64,000 nucleotides of DNA from Saxidomus purpurata (GCA_022818135.1 JAFMSR010000002.1:59263740-59327739); one strand, 5' to 3'; positions 42,401 through 55,800 are shown, counted from the stretch's first letter. The notes: generated from the sequence alone by a model not told the origin. Numbers and translations: made by a program.

Positions 42401-44287
42401 TTTTGGCTCACAAGTCAAACATCAATTAATACATTGATATCTGTAAATTACATTTCTTTTCCACATTATTGTGACATATGCATTTACATATTATGTAACA
42501 CTTTTATTGATCACCTCACTCACCTGTCAAAAAGCTTACTGGTTGAAATGTATGATCACTCATTTACAGTAGCCTTGGGGATCTTACACAGTTAACAATA
42601 AAAAACTGCATATCAGTCCAACATGTTTATTTTTCATCTGTACTGAACTACAGAAAATTGTTTGTCAAACCACCAGATTATTGTATTTAGTAAATTGCCA
42701 TGCATTTTACGTTAAAGAAATTAAACATCAGGGCTGTTAATCAGCTATTTTTGGGGCCGAAGTTTGTGCCCCATTCCCCCTACAAAATAGTGTTTTTTTT
42801 TCCAAAACTCAACTTCCTCCCCACTCCAAGGACCATGACCATTCCCCTAAAAGCCATTGACATCCCTGAACACAGAATGTAAGAAAGGTAGAAAAATGGT
42901 TTTCCGTAGTATCAATGAAAAGTCATAATCATATTGACGAGTCTATGTCATTAGCACCTATCAAATGGTTTAGTACCAGAACGGCCCACAACCAGAACGG
43001 ACCGGTCCAGAACGGACCAATCCAGAACGGACCAGTCCAGAACGGCCCACTTTTTTAGTAATAGACTTTTAACATTTGGGATCGTATACTCATTGTTATC
43101 TTTTGTTTCATCTGTTTGTTACAAAAAGGAAGTATACATATTATAAAAAAAAAAAAAAAAAAAATTTCCACTTTATTTTCACATACATGCCTACCATTTC
43201 GTCCTGATAAAGTTATAACTGTGAATAAAAAAGCGAAAAGGAATGTCCTGCAGATGGTTCAGTTCTTCCTATAAAATACTAATGACGTAATACTTCTGTC
43301 ATTATATCACATAACTTTTATTGAATAAACAAAAAGTTTAATTTTAAAAGCGATAACTAACAACAATTACATGAAAACATATACTAGCGACAATAACTTT
43401 AATGATTTTTTACTCATATGATGATACTTAAAAAGTGGGCCGTTCTGGACTGGTCCGTTCTGGTACTGGTCCGTTCTGGAAGTGGGCCGTTCTGGACCTA
43501 CACCTATCAAATGATGCTGTAGCCTGTAATAAGTCTGATCAAAGTTCAAACTTCAATCCTTATGGAACACATTTTATTATTGGAATTCACACAAGTTTTA
43601 GTAAAATCTAATCTGGTCTAATTCATTCAAAGTTAAAGCCAGCGGGATATTTTTAGATGGGTGCATATCACTATCATAATCAAAATATCAGATCCAAAAA
43701 GGACAGGTCAAACTGTAAGCTGAATTAATTACTAAAATCTGGCTAAATCCAGTCTAAACATGCAAAATTTTGTTATTAAACTATAAAACAGTACGTGACT
43801 AAAATAATTTTAAAGCCATTTACCAAGATAACAGTTGATTAATGTCTAAATATTAGTGTAATATAACCGTGTGTCAAAACTAGGTCACACATGTTTACAA
43901 ACAAATTTCAGGTAAACAACATTGCGTAAGATCAGAATTTCAAGTCAAATTTATTTCTGATGCATTTTCTCCTAAATTTCGCGTATTTTTCTCAACATAA
44001 ATAACTCTAAATATCCGAAGTATATTACCTCATCCCCACAGCTGTCGGTAGTGGTTGATCCTTGCGAGTGTCCCTTGCAATTTCAAGGTTGTTCAATGTC
44101 TTTGAAGGACCTGGGATTAAAAAAGAAGCCACAATCAGATTCTTTAAAACTCACGCTTTCAATTGGTATCAGTCTTATTAAAATCTATGCTATACATATG
44201 GAGAAATTGACAAATTTACCTACCAATCCTCGCATTTGCCACTATTTTGCTTGGTCTACTCGGCAATGCATACATTCCCCGTCCCAT
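39451..44287 (-). CDS. MCRIP2: MCRIP1/MCRIP2 family protein (FAM195), six exons, complete
   Basis: In vertebrates MCRIP proteins bind the CtBP corepressor and the RNA helicase DDX6; role here by homology. Join on the minus strand: 44275(or 44287)-44224, 44110-44029, 42060-41942, 41488-41444, 41109-41062, 39524-39451, all GT..AG with agreeing phases: 420 nt, 139 aa from 44275. Recognised by the N-terminal GPSK, the central HEESVRFLSESW (vertebrate HEENVRF.SEAW), PIVYREKNPNPRLNDF (YVE.TPNPRL..F) and the C-terminal FDLEQFWGDRYVQQVTGSSS. The last two blocks are closer to MCRIP2 than MCRIP1. ATG 44287 is four codons upstream in frame; 44275 gives the vertebrate-like MY start. Introns hold repeats at 39.6-40.6 kb and a fold-back element at 42968. 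Confidence 0.93.
39640..40640. repeat. TGACC-rich dispersed repeat in MCRIP intron 5
   Basis: Units with TTGACCTTTGACCCAGTGACC, AAATCAATAG, and CATCTA....CCCTGGCAAG. It ends near the mini-hairpin words CCCCCACTTCTTCAAATGGAGG (about 40621-40645). A stretch at 39780-40040 has inverted copies of AACAGGTTTAGAAACG (39800 and 40012), so another element may be nested there. Confidence 0.6.
42968..43501. mobile_element. 534-bp fold-back element with 13-bp target duplication
   Basis: Both ends are made of repeated CCAGAACGG(A/C)CC words in inverted orientation (four to five copies on each side). They are followed by CCCACTTTTTTAGTA on the left and its inverse near 43430 on the right. The middle is AT-rich with an A20 run (43146-43165). 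Flanks carry the 13-bp direct repeat CACCTATCAAATG (42955-42967 and 43502-43514). No ORF. It lies in MCRIP intron 2. Confidence 0.9.
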
Positions 44288-44586
44288 TTGTGTAACTTCC
44301 GGTTAAAACACACACACACGTGTCTGGTTCCACACTTTACTCATGGTATAAATGACACTTACTGGGCACCAGTTGTGTGTATACACAAAACTCAGTACTT
44401 TTAACCTGAATAAAACTGGTAACGGAATGTACTGTTAGGAAATTAAATCAAATGTAGAAAATTTAGAATTTTATCAGTGAGAATCGCAAACACAAAATTG
44501 CTAGAAATAACGACAAAAGAAATGTTATTACTAAATAAAAGTAACAATATTTTAAAACGGCTAATTTCCACCTACATGAGCCGAAA

Positions 44587-44657
44587 GCGCCGCTGGTGTA
44601 GTGGTATCATGCAAGATTCCCATTCTTGCGACCCGGGTTCGATTCCCGGGCGGCGCA
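44587..44657 (+). tRNA. tRNA-Gly (anticodon CCC)
   Basis: 71 nt with all arms: acceptor GCGCCGC/GCGGCGC, D arm TGGTGTAGTGGTATCA, anticodon stem CAAGA/TCTTG with loop TTCCCAT (anticodon CCC), T arm CCCGGGTTCGATTCCCGGG, discriminator A. No intron. A and B boxes are intact. It matches animal tRNA-Gly(CCC) closely and has a T-run directly after it, so it is a working gene rather than a SINE. Confidence 0.97.
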
Positions 44658-44663
44658 TTTTTT
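44658..44663 (+). terminator. Pol III terminator of tRNA-Gly
   Basis: Six T directly after the discriminator base. Confidence 0.9.
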
Positions 44664-47440
44664 ATTTCCTCGTATTCAGCATATTTTTATTTAGCTTAAG
44701 TATGCTATTTGCCGGCATAACGGTTTGTATGAGCACGCCTCTTCGCCCGAATATACAGACAAACTAGCTTGACCTTCGATTGAAAACTCAGTGTTAACCT
44801 ATGCGAAGCCGTGAAAGCTTTCAACAACTCCGATAAACTGAAGCCAACAAACAAATCCAGCTCAAGGGGAACCAGCAAAGACTCATGCAATCTCAACCGA
44901 ACCGACGGCTAAGCACAATCCAATTCCAAAGGATCTAGAAAAAATACAAGTGAAGCGAAAACAAGGAGGACATGCAGTCCGTCACAAGCAAAACACTAAA
45001 TAGTCCGCTGCAAAACCGATATGGCCAGTGCCGCTTCATGTGGGGGCTTTGAAAACAGCCTCAGTCCGTCTAAATTAAGCAACTGAGCATGGACAATAAT
45101 ACTGTTGCGGTGGACAATTGAAGCTGTTAATGGCAATTAGACGCAAACTCTAGATGTATGATGAATATCAAGTGACATCCCTGTTGAAAGCATACATGGC
45201 ATAACGGATGGAAAGTATGTTGCCATCGTTCCACCAAAATAATTAATTAAGCCGCGGTTAAAAATTTAGCTCCGGCATAAAGATGATTTTAGACACGGCA
45301 TAAATATTTAGCTCCGGCATAATAGGATTTAGCCGCGCTAAAATCTATTTATGCCAGGAGCTTATATTTTAATCGCGGCTTAAATCCTATTTTGACGGAG
45401 CTTAAACATTTGCCGCGGCTAAAATCATGTTTATGGATGCAAAATATATTAACCGCGACTTATCCCATTTTGACGGAGCATAAATTTTCGGCGGCTTAAT
45501 TAATGTTGGTGGCGATGGCCAACCAAAGGAGAGGACATTTTCAGATGTATCGGACTATTGGCAACACACATACGATGCCAAAAAACCCCAACCCAACTCC
45601 ACATGGTTAAATGGAGTCAACAATGTATAGTAGGCACAACATGGCAACAGGAATATGTGCAAACTTCTCGAATTGTGCGTGCAGACATAGCTAGAAATCT
45701 CCTACGTTGTAAGCTAATATAAATTAATGTACATGTATGTCTTTTCAGTGCTGGAAAGAGCTGTGAATAAGCGCTTAATTGGTGTGAAATGTTGGCTGCT
45801 TAAAAAACATTCAACACATGCTGGACGAAACGAAGTTCTAAAAACATATAATATCAGGATTCGATTTGCAATCTGCTAAGAAAAGCAGCTGGCTGTTTCT
45901 CCAAACCATGTGACATGGAGTACGCTATCGTTCAAAGAGTAAAGGCTTTGATCTTTAAATGGGCTAAAAGTACAGGCTAATATTTCATAACTAAATTCTT
46001 TGTTAAAAATGTCCTGATCTAAATCTTTCGAAAATAAGAGAAGTGTACACCTGGAAACGCATATCAAAGCAAGCTAAAGTGAATAGTGAATATAACAGTC
46101 ATCACATTGAAATAAATCACTAAAACGCATAAAAAGTATAAATGAAATCGTTAGCAAAACGTTTTACTCTCCTTTTAGTCTCCTTTCCTTTTGTGTCCGT
46201 ATTGTTTAGGCATGCCATCGAGTAGCTACCATGACAAGAGATAGTCTACATTTCGCTCCAGCAAGAGACATCAGTCATGGGCCAAGGTTTTTGATTAACC
46301 GACATGGCTTGAAGGAACTTGGTAATGGGTCACCAAATTAAACCCAATGCCAGGTCACTAAATGATAGCATCACGGAGAAAAAACGTAGACAAAGGCAGC
46401 TTCCTACATGAGTCAATGAAATGTATATCGCAAGCTATGATACTCCTGGACATGACACGCCAAACCCCACCGTAGGACTGGTTATCTGAAATCAAAGAGA
46501 ATTGAAAATGACCATTCTGCTGTCAAAAAAACAACAACAAGTACACCATTGTCAGAACTAGGGGAAAGTAAGATAACAGTGTCAGGAACTCCCTGTGCCT
46601 CACACGATTAGTGGAGGGATGCAAAATGTACACCCGAGTCTACACTTATATGGGTTTGCTGCTAAGGGATGCTTGTATTGTCATTTAACATCAAAATGAC
46701 CGCGCAGAAAGTGCAACAACGGTAACATCAAAATGGCCGCGCAGAAAGTGCAACAAGTACATGGCAGAAAGTTAGAGCAGCAAATATGGTTGAAGATTCA
46801 ATAGCACATGACTCCAAAGTTGTTTTCTTCACCAATGAAAATTAGACGAACAACTATGTACCCGAATTGGCTGGGGCGTTTAAAATACGAACGCACTTCG
46901 GGGAGTTGTTATGGATACCTAGCTGGTCGCTGCAATGAAAGAGCTAGCCATTCAAAGACGAAACCTGGATGAAATCGGTGCAATTTAGATTCTAGTTATA
47001 CGGAGAAAATTATTTAGAATTGATTTGCACAAATACTGGTCAGTAGCCACAACCCTTCAACGAGTCCCACAGAGGTTCTACTGGTTGGTCTCTGATCAGG
47101 CATAACAGGCAGAACCATCGTATGGAAAGGAAGTACAAGTTCGTATCATAATTAACCGATACACTTGCGGCACTTGCTAAATGAAAACGTATTTCTGTTG
47201 TGTTGCGAATGAAATCACCGGGGATACTTGCTCTGGAACATTTCTGCCACTGTGATGAAAAGTCCAATACTGAATATCTGTACACTGAACCGTTTTTCTA
47301 AATGTCCACTTGATAAAATTCAGTTATAAGAGAAGTATTTTGTGTAACGACTTAAAATTTAGAACTCCAGAATTATATATAGTGCTCTATCGAATTTTAC
47401 CAAAAACGTGACATTTACTGTCACGGTTGATCGCACGAGA
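44664..47440. other. Intergenic stretch, no gene recognised
   Basis: Less AT-rich than its surroundings, with no ORF showing motifs. Contains the fold-back at 45238 and a tandem 39-bp repeat at about 46688-46764 (AACATCAAAATG.CCGCGCAG, then AAAGTGCAACAA, twice). Confidence 0.5.
45238..45507. repeat. Fold-back block of alternating short words
   Basis: Ends are inverted: TTAATTAAGCCGCGG on the left and GGCGGCTTAATTAA on the right. Inside, two words alternate every 20-30 bp: GCCGCGGCTAAAAT-type and AGCTCCGGCATAAA-type, first in one and then in the other orientation (left half against right half). No ORF. Confidence 0.75.
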
Positions 47441-47466
47441 CGATGACTACGATTTTCGACTTTTGG

Positions 47467-48044
47467 CACGTGGATCACGTGTATCGTGAATTTAGCGCTA
47501 AATGTTATATCAATGCAATAAACGTAGACTATCCAACTCGGGAAACAAGAAAGATGGCAAGAATGACCACTGAATAGCGGGCTAGAGCCGTCGGAATTAC
47601 CTCGATTTACTGATTTTGTAAATTAATCTATCAATTTCGACAGAATGCGAGAAAAAATACACTAAAAAAAATTCTAAACGTCCACTTCATGTTTGATTTA
47701 AAAAATAATAATACAATATATTCAATATATGATAATATTTAATATTATTTCTCGCATTCTGCTAAAATTAATAAATTAATTTACAAAATCAGTGATACCT
47801 GCTGACGCGAGGTCCCAGCACCAATAATGCCGACGGCTCTAGCCCGCTATTCAGTGTTCATTTCTGCCATCTTTTTTGTTTTTCGAGTTGGACATTCTAC
47901 GTTTATTGCATTGAAATAACATTTAGCGTTAAATTCACGATACACGTGATCCACGTGGCCGCAAAATCAATAGGAGGGTGTTTTGCGGCCACGTGGATCA
48001 CGTGTATCGTGAATTTAGCGCTAAATGTTGTTTCAATGCAATAA
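47467..48044. repeat. Large inverted repeat plus a third single arm
   Basis: The left arm (from CACGTGGATCACGTGTATCG at 47467, through AATTTAGCGCTAAATG, AATAGCGGGCTAGAGCCGTCGG and TTTGTAAATTAAT to GCATTCTG/GAGAA) is repeated inverted up to 47958, with AT-rich DNA between. A third copy of the outer about 65 bp follows at about 47980-48044, in the orientation of the left arm. CACGTG palindromes and AGCGCT lie in each arm. Confidence 0.88.
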
Positions 48045-48059
48045 ACTGGTCATGACCAA

Positions 48060-48590
48060 CCTCCACATTAAGTTTCAAGATCCTAGGCCTACGTATTCTT
48101 GAGTTATTGTATGGAAATCGTTTTACTATTCCTGGTCACTGTGACCTTGACCTTTGACCTACTAACCTAAAAATCAATAGGGATCCTCTACCGGTTATGA
48201 CTGACCTCCACATGAAGTCCAGATGTGCAAGACATATTTCGGTACATAAATACAATGAACATTTGTGGCAGGAACTGTTTTCTTCAGTTTTGAAGGGATT
48301 TCAATAATCTTATTCAACAGTTTCTTTGAAGAGGGCAGAAATATGTAGCAAATTTGACCTTTGGTGTGTACACTGTTTGCCTATTTGATCTGTTGACCAA
48401 GTTCTAAGACCATTATGAAACCATTTAAGTTTACCTAGGTTTCGTTCAAACAAACATTGTGTTTACAAGGCCTCATTCCTTACTTTTTGCTTCATGTCCA
48501 ATTAGGCTATTGACCAAATATTTTACCTTCAATGACACAGTATCGAAGTTTTGGTGAAAATGAAACATTCTCAATAAGTTTAATAAACTG
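48060..48590. repeat. TGACC-type repeat fragment
   Basis: GGTCATGACCAACCTCCACAT, AAGTTTCAAGATCCTAGGCC and GTCACTGTGACCTTGACC are the same words as in the inverted repeat at 58.3-58.7 kb; the rest is decayed. Confidence 0.6.
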
Positions 48591-48599
48591 AGGAAGTTC

Positions 48600-49837
48600 G
48601 TAGTAACAGAATACCTTGCAAAAAAACTAAAATAGGGATATTATTCTTGGCAATAACTCTGTAATGAGTCAAGATAGAGTTATGATTCCTGTGCACTGCA
48701 CTTCCTTTCAATGCTCCGGACAAGGAAAAGTAACAAAGGGCAATAATGTAATTACTCAAGATAGAGTTATGGTTCCTGTGCACTGCACTCCCTCTCAATA
48801 TACTTGACCATTGTATGAAGTTGTATTGAATTCCATCCAGTAGTTTTCAAGTTATGCTACGGACAAGGAAAAGTAACAAAGGGCAATAACTCTGTAATTA
48901 CTCAAGATAAAGTTATAGTTTTAGTACATTGCACTTTCTGTCATTGTGCTAGACCATTGTATGAAGTTGTATTGAATTCCCACCAGTAGTTTTCAAGTAA
49001 TGCTTCGGACAAGGGAAAGTAACAAAGGGCAATAACTCTGTAATGGGTCAAGAAAGAGTTATTGTTCCTGTGCACTGCACTTCCTCTCAATGTACTTGAT
49101 CATTGTATAAATTTGTATTGAATTCCAACCAGTAGTTTTCAAGTTATGCTCCCTTCAATAAAAGTAACAAAGGGCAATAACTCTGTAATTACTCAAGATA
49201 GAGTTATGGTTCTTGTACACTGCAGTTCCTCTCATTGTACTAGACCATTGTATGGAGTTGTATTGAATTCCAACCAGTAGTTTTCAAGTTATGCTCCAGG
49301 ACAAGGAAAAATAACAAAGGGCAATAACTCTGTAATGAGTCAGGATAGAGTTATGGTTCCTCTGCACTGCACTTCCTCTCAATGAACTTGACCATTGTAT
49401 GAAGTTGTATTGAATTCCAACCAGTAGTTTTCAAGTTATGCTCCCGACAAGGAAAAGTAACAAAGAGCAATAACTCTGTAATTACTAAAGATAGTTATGG
49501 TTCTTGTACACTGCACTTCCTCTCATTGTGCTAGACCATTGTATGGAGTTGTATTGAATTCCAACTAGTAGTTTTCAAGTTATGCTCCGGACAAGGAAAA
49601 GTAACAAAGGGCAATAACTCTGTAATGAGTCAAAATGGGAGTTATGGTGTTTGTGCACTGCACTTCCTCTCAATGTGCTTGACCATTGTATGAAGTTGTA
49701 TTGAATTCCAACTTGTAGTTTTCAAGTTATGCTCTGGACAAGGAAAATGCAACAGGCCACCTGACCGCCCGCCCGACCGACCGACCAACCACCGGGTGAC
49801 TCCTATATACCCCCCCAAACTTCGTTTCGGGGGTATA
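48600..49837. repeat. 146-bp tandem array ending in a hairpin
   Basis: About eight units of 146 bp: CAAAGGGCAATAACTCTGTA, CAAGATAGAGTTATGGTTCC, GTGCACTGCACTTCCTCTCA, TTGACCATTGTATGAAGTTG, TTCCAACCAGTAGTTTTCAA. After the last unit come CCCGCCCGACCGACCGACC and a perfect hairpin TATACCCCC..CGGGGGTATA (49806-49837). The layout resembles the bivalve 'pearl'-type and Helitron-like non-autonomous elements (inference). Confidence 0.92.
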
Positions 49838-49859
49838 ATTAAGATGTGGCTACAACTGA

Positions 49860-52800
49860 GCCTTTATAGTGATTACAAGGAAAACGATTGTATGTCACTT
49901 TGAGTTTTCCATGTTCTTTTGTGATCAATGTTTGTCCAACGATTGTCCCATCCATCTGATCTTGTTATCATTTGTGTTGTAAGAGATCGTAAGATTTCAT
50001 GAGGTGTTTCTGTCATTCTGTGCAACCTTGAACATTTTGTGCTCAGTTAAGCTAACAATATGCCTACAGGCAACCTGTCAAACTCTTAATAAAGAAAGAA
50101 GGGAATAGGTATATAGGAGACTAGACGTGCTTCATTGACAGCACTAGAATGGATTGTACACAAACATTTGTATGAACATATAGATCAACAACTACGGGTA
50201 TGACTTCACTAAATTGGTGGGACTTGGAACCAGCCAATTAATGTAGGGAACTTGCGGATTAAGAAGTTGGTATCTGGACAAGATTTTCCGGATGTTCCAA
50301 CACGTAGACGGACATATACTACACCACTCAGGGACAACTATGTTCAGTTCTACATACTTTGGCTCAAAATAATTCAATGCATGAGGATGTAACAGCTTGG
50401 ACAAGGTTTAACATGCCTATTCAGGACATTTAACTTGTAACATTTAACTCTATATGTCTAATGCACAACACACTGTCTCATTGTGGAAAACATCTGTGCC
50501 AAGTCAATTCTAAATCCTTTAATACATTAAGAAATGGATGGATTGATGGGTGTGTACACATTATGTCAACAATGACAAGCTCACAGAACGCAGGTTCCAT
50601 CAATATGGTATAGAGTCCAATGTGAAAGATGGGTAAGTCTGTTTAAGAGGTTATTCAAGATGAGGATGGAACGCCTTTGCAATGAAAAATATTGTGTCAT
50701 TTCTACGGAATACACATCCAAATAAGTAACAAGCCACCCTAGTTACATAATTTGTGCTTATTTTTTTATTGAATCTATAATGAGTGTGATCATGAATATT
50801 ATAAGTTCATAAATGGTAATTTCTCACTGACAAAAGTAATTAATACATAATGATTTAATCTAAAAGTAAAGACATATGGAAAGCTTTTCCTCAAATCAAA
50901 ACCTGAAGCAGTAAAGACTAATCAGTTGTTTTTCAATGTAAATTGCAGCTGAAATCATACATATATCATTAAAACAAAATTCATCACTACTTCCTAAACA
51001 GTAGAGTGTTTTTCACAATTTAATGAAATTATTCTCCCAATACTGCAAACTAAGCATGTTCATTTATTTCTTAGTATATTTTTTAGCAATCAGTTGCCCT
51101 GGCATAGCATTTACCATTACTCCCTAGAGTTGAATACTGACCTATCTACAGGGAAATGTTTTGTGGTGTACAAAACCTGTCCATCGCAAGTCACTCACTC
51201 TTCTAAAGTTATCTTAATTTTAAAATGTAACCCAATAAAGTCCTCTTAATATCCTATGTCAATATGGTTAAGTATACCAAAAATGTCTTCAATACCTTCG
51301 ATTTACACTTTGGCCAGATACTAATGTTACACAGATAGTATGATTACTATATGCCACCTTCCTCTGGGGGTATAAGATCACTAAAACATAATATTTACAA
51401 AGAATTGACAATTAAAAAGACATTGTAATGTAAAGTATGTTTCCTGGCCTTAATTTGGCCTTTCTTGTCAAGATGATAAAACATTACAATCATGTACATT
51501 GTACATAACTGTATTTTTCAAGAATGACTATCAATATACAAACATGTATAATAATGTTTATGACCCGAAAGTTGTATCATAAAATCTCCATATACACTTC
51601 AAATGAATGCAAAACATTTTTTCCTGATTTCTGCTATGGCTAGACATGCAGCACCACAACATGACCATTGGGTTAGTCACTCAAACAATATTGTAACACT
51701 GCTACAACTTAATGAGTTGGCACCCTAAAAACATATGTTCAAAACTAAATCATTTTAAGAAAAATACCTTGAAAGAGAAGATATTATGTAATACAGAACT
51801 TTTGACTACTGATTCTGTGTGTTCACATTCAGTCTGATGAAAAGGGTTGCAAGGTGTTCAGATCAGGTTTATTATCAACTGAAAGTAAAATCCGTAACAG
51901 TAATATATACAATGTTTCCATGGCAGTAAAGTTTTTACTGTTCTTAAACTTCCTTTTTTTTATCATTTATTTACAATTGTATAACTTTTTACACCAAATT
52001 GAAGGTAAATACAGCACTTTTCATACCAGGTACTGCATTATGCATTTCAAAATTCTTGGTAAATTTTCTAAGAAAAATAATAGACATACAACGGTTACAT
52101 CATTAGAAAAAGGTAGATTGATTGCTTGTCCTATTTCAGCAAGTCTGCAAAGTCTACCATAGCAGAGTTCTAATGAACTTTTATCCTATTTCACACGATA
52201 AAACAATTCAAAACAATTAAAGCTGCCAAAATATCATTAACAACTATTCCAAAACAGACACAATTACATATAATCTGACAGCAAATTTTTTATCCCAAAC
52301 TTTAATCTCACACCCCTCCCGATTTTCTTCCTAAATTTATAAACATTCTTTTGTTCGAATGATGAAACTAACTGAAAAATTAACTGTTAAAGATATTCTG
52401 AAGCTGTTAATAAAATAATTCCAGATCAGTAATCTTTGGTTAAAACACAAACTACTAATGACCGTCGATCAAAGATGGTCAAAATAAATGGTTTATATTT
52501 GTAATACATTTCATTTGGCTTTCTGTTTGAAACTGTTACCCTCCCAATGAACAAGAAATGTTCTAATACATTTTGTTTTGCAATTTAATACAAAATCCAT
52601 GCTATAAAAACCAACTTCTGTTGGCGATGTGTTGCGCCAATTAACATCAGTGATGAAATATCTACTACAAACCCACAGTGTCATCTAATGTAAACTCTTT
52701 ATCAAATGATTATTTATGAAATAATATCTGTTCCAGTGATTTTCATCGTCTAATAAACAATGATTTGGAGTTTTGATGCAAAGTAATTAACGACGAAGGC

Positions 52801-55800
52801 CGGAGTGGTTTATAACTGCGCATTGGAACATTTACTTGCCATGCTTCATCTCAAACATCTGCTGAGGAGGAAATGATAACCTGGTCACTGGAAGTTTGCT
52901 TAATCTATAGTAGGGGCACTTAACCATTACTAAAACACTCCATGGACAAAAATATGGCAGTAAAGCAGTGAGAGTTGCGTAGAATGTTTAAAAGAACATG
53001 TCATGAGTATATCATCAAATCACTTATTCACTTAAACAAACAGCACCTACAAATAAATAAACACAAAAATACTTTTAAATTTGTTGCAAAAACCGTAACA
53101 ATTTGCCATTTCTCTGACTTTATGGGTCCTGGCGATGGAGTTTTATGCTGTTTTACTTAACAACATGTTTTTAACTTTACTATTTCTGCTAAATTTTTAT
53201 GAACTGTTCACTACATAGACACTGCAGGAGTTATATGGTGTATCAGCAGTATTGGTATTTTAGTAAAAGACCAACTTAACAGTAAAATGAAAACATTTGG
53301 TCAAGGTCACATTCTGAATTTCTAACATTTATTATTTATTTATATTACATTACATTATATTATTCCTATTCATAAATCTAACCAATTAAAACATATACAT
53401 ACAAAAGTAGTCATGTTGAGAAAAGCTACAATCAAATATTTCTCCACATCTGCTTGCCATCCGGTACAATTGTGTTTGTACTACAATAAGAAATATGTAC
53501 AGATAATAAAAGAAGTCCTTCTAAAAAGGATGTGAGGTAAACGCTGATTTTGACTATCTTGTTTTCAGTACGAGTACACTGGTTAGCAACTACGAATCGT
53601 CTACTAGACAGTATAATAAAGAGAAAGCACTTTTTTTATGCTGATGAACAAAACCCTTTTCTCTAAAATTCAATAATAATTAATTGATTCAATTAATTAA
53701 TTAATAATTTCAATGTCTTATCTTACATTCAGGAGAAGATTGCATCCACATGCAAAGACTTAGAAATACATTACTATACAAGGTTACAGGATGTAATGAA
53801 TTCTTTTTTTTCCAACATTATGGCACAATCATAAATCAATTCTTAATGGTACCACATTGGTCTTCTGCAAGAAGCAGGCTCTCTTTATTACCATAACACA
53901 AAATCAAATTAAGTACCAATTTGATCAAACATGACACTTCTATTAATTTTCCAGTACTGTTACGAGTTTATGAAATCTAGAATTCTTGAGGAACACCCTG
54001 ATAATTAGATTTCAGAACATAATTTAGGATTTTGATTAAATTTCAAGCAGTTGTCATTGCATGGAATAGCTTTTTTTTTTTCGTGGTCTTGTTTTGCTTA
54101 GAACTAATTTCCAACTGTATCTCCAATAACAGATGTCTAAAACCTTACGAAAACATTATACAAGTTACCATGGAAACCAAATCCCCTAAGCTTCTCAGAA
54201 TTCTAACTGTGGTGGTCAATTCCTTTACAGGTCACAGTTTGTCTCGGCAATTAATGCTTGTTGCAAAATGTTTAAACAAACAACCAAGAAAGGTTCAAAA
54301 TTGCAAGTAAAACAAAATTCATTTTCTTTTTACAGCAAATGTATCATTTACGTTCAAAAAGAGCAAACGTATCATTGGTGTTTACGGCAGTCAAAACATC
54401 GTTGTTTATACTTTATATAGCAAACTTTGAAAGATTGTATCTTCTCCAAACTATAAGATAATGTTAGAAAAAATTCTGGACATATCTGTTACACATTGGT
54501 AGTTCATTAAAACAGAGGAAGTGGAAATGTAATGTTTATTCCTCAAGGCAGGTTAACTTGAAATGCTCGCAATAATTTGTCCTGACAACCAAAACATCCG
54601 CAAGGCTAAAAAAAAGGGCTAGTGTTTTCCGTTCCCTGGTTTACCTAAACTTTTTACTGCTGACCTTAAACTTATTTATGAGAAAATTACAAAATAGAAC
54701 AATTCAAGCGTTTTTTGCCAAAAAAGCAAACTAAGAAAATTTAAAAATAAACCCTGCTGACCGACCTTAAATTCTTTGGCAAAGAGACTATAAACACACA
54801 TTTTTGTTTGGTCTTATCTATCAAATCTTCTCCACTTTTTTTTTTGTTATAACTTTTCAGTGATGCTGGTTATAAACCATTGCTTACAAAGAATATCAAT
54901 TTATGCAAAGTGACTAAGGTTTGAAAATGAAGTTTTGTTAGAGCGAAATTGAGCTGAAAACAACACCACTGTTATCAGAGACACTACGGTGTTTTTCTGT
55001 ATCAAAAGAAATTTTGACACTCTTCCTGTACTGTCCATGTACTCATTGCAGATACCCTGCATTTTTGTTTATGTATCCATACAAAATCTATTACAGTATG
55101 CAAAATAAATCAAATCATACAAAACTTTGATTTACCATCATTACAATTCATTTTTTTTTTTCATTTTTTTTACAGAAGTATTGCATGCAGTATGTGGTCT
55201 AGATTAAATGGTAAGACAATGAACAGAGCACATTCTGTACTTCACATTATAATAGTCATCTTGACACGTTACAAGCTACAGCCAGCTATGTTGCTACATT
55301 ACATAAAACTCCTTTCTTCCCTAATCCTAATATCATTATAGTACATGTATACAATCACCATTTAGCCTTTTCATTTTTAACAGCACTTTGTTACATTCTC
55401 TTATTTATCCTTTCCAAATTATCCATAATTCAACCCCTGCTTTAAATTAATTCAGATAAGCAATATGAAACGTTTGAAAAAAGGCCTAAAAAATCCAAGT
55501 AGATTTAAAGTGATAATACCCTTCAATGTGACCATCAAAATTTACTGAAATACGTTCCCCAAAGGTTTACAATCATTAAAAAACAATTATTACTAAATTA
55601 AGAGCTAATTAACATAAATGTGTATAACAGTTTTATTCCTATTGAACGTAGTTGAAAAACAACAAAATGCTTTTTGACTGGCCCAGTCATAATAATATAA
55701 TCTATGATTTTCTATCAGTTTTGTATGATGAATTTTTGTTTGTATCCACTAATGAAAGAAATGGTTGAGCATCACTTATCGTCTTTTAATTTTCTAAACA

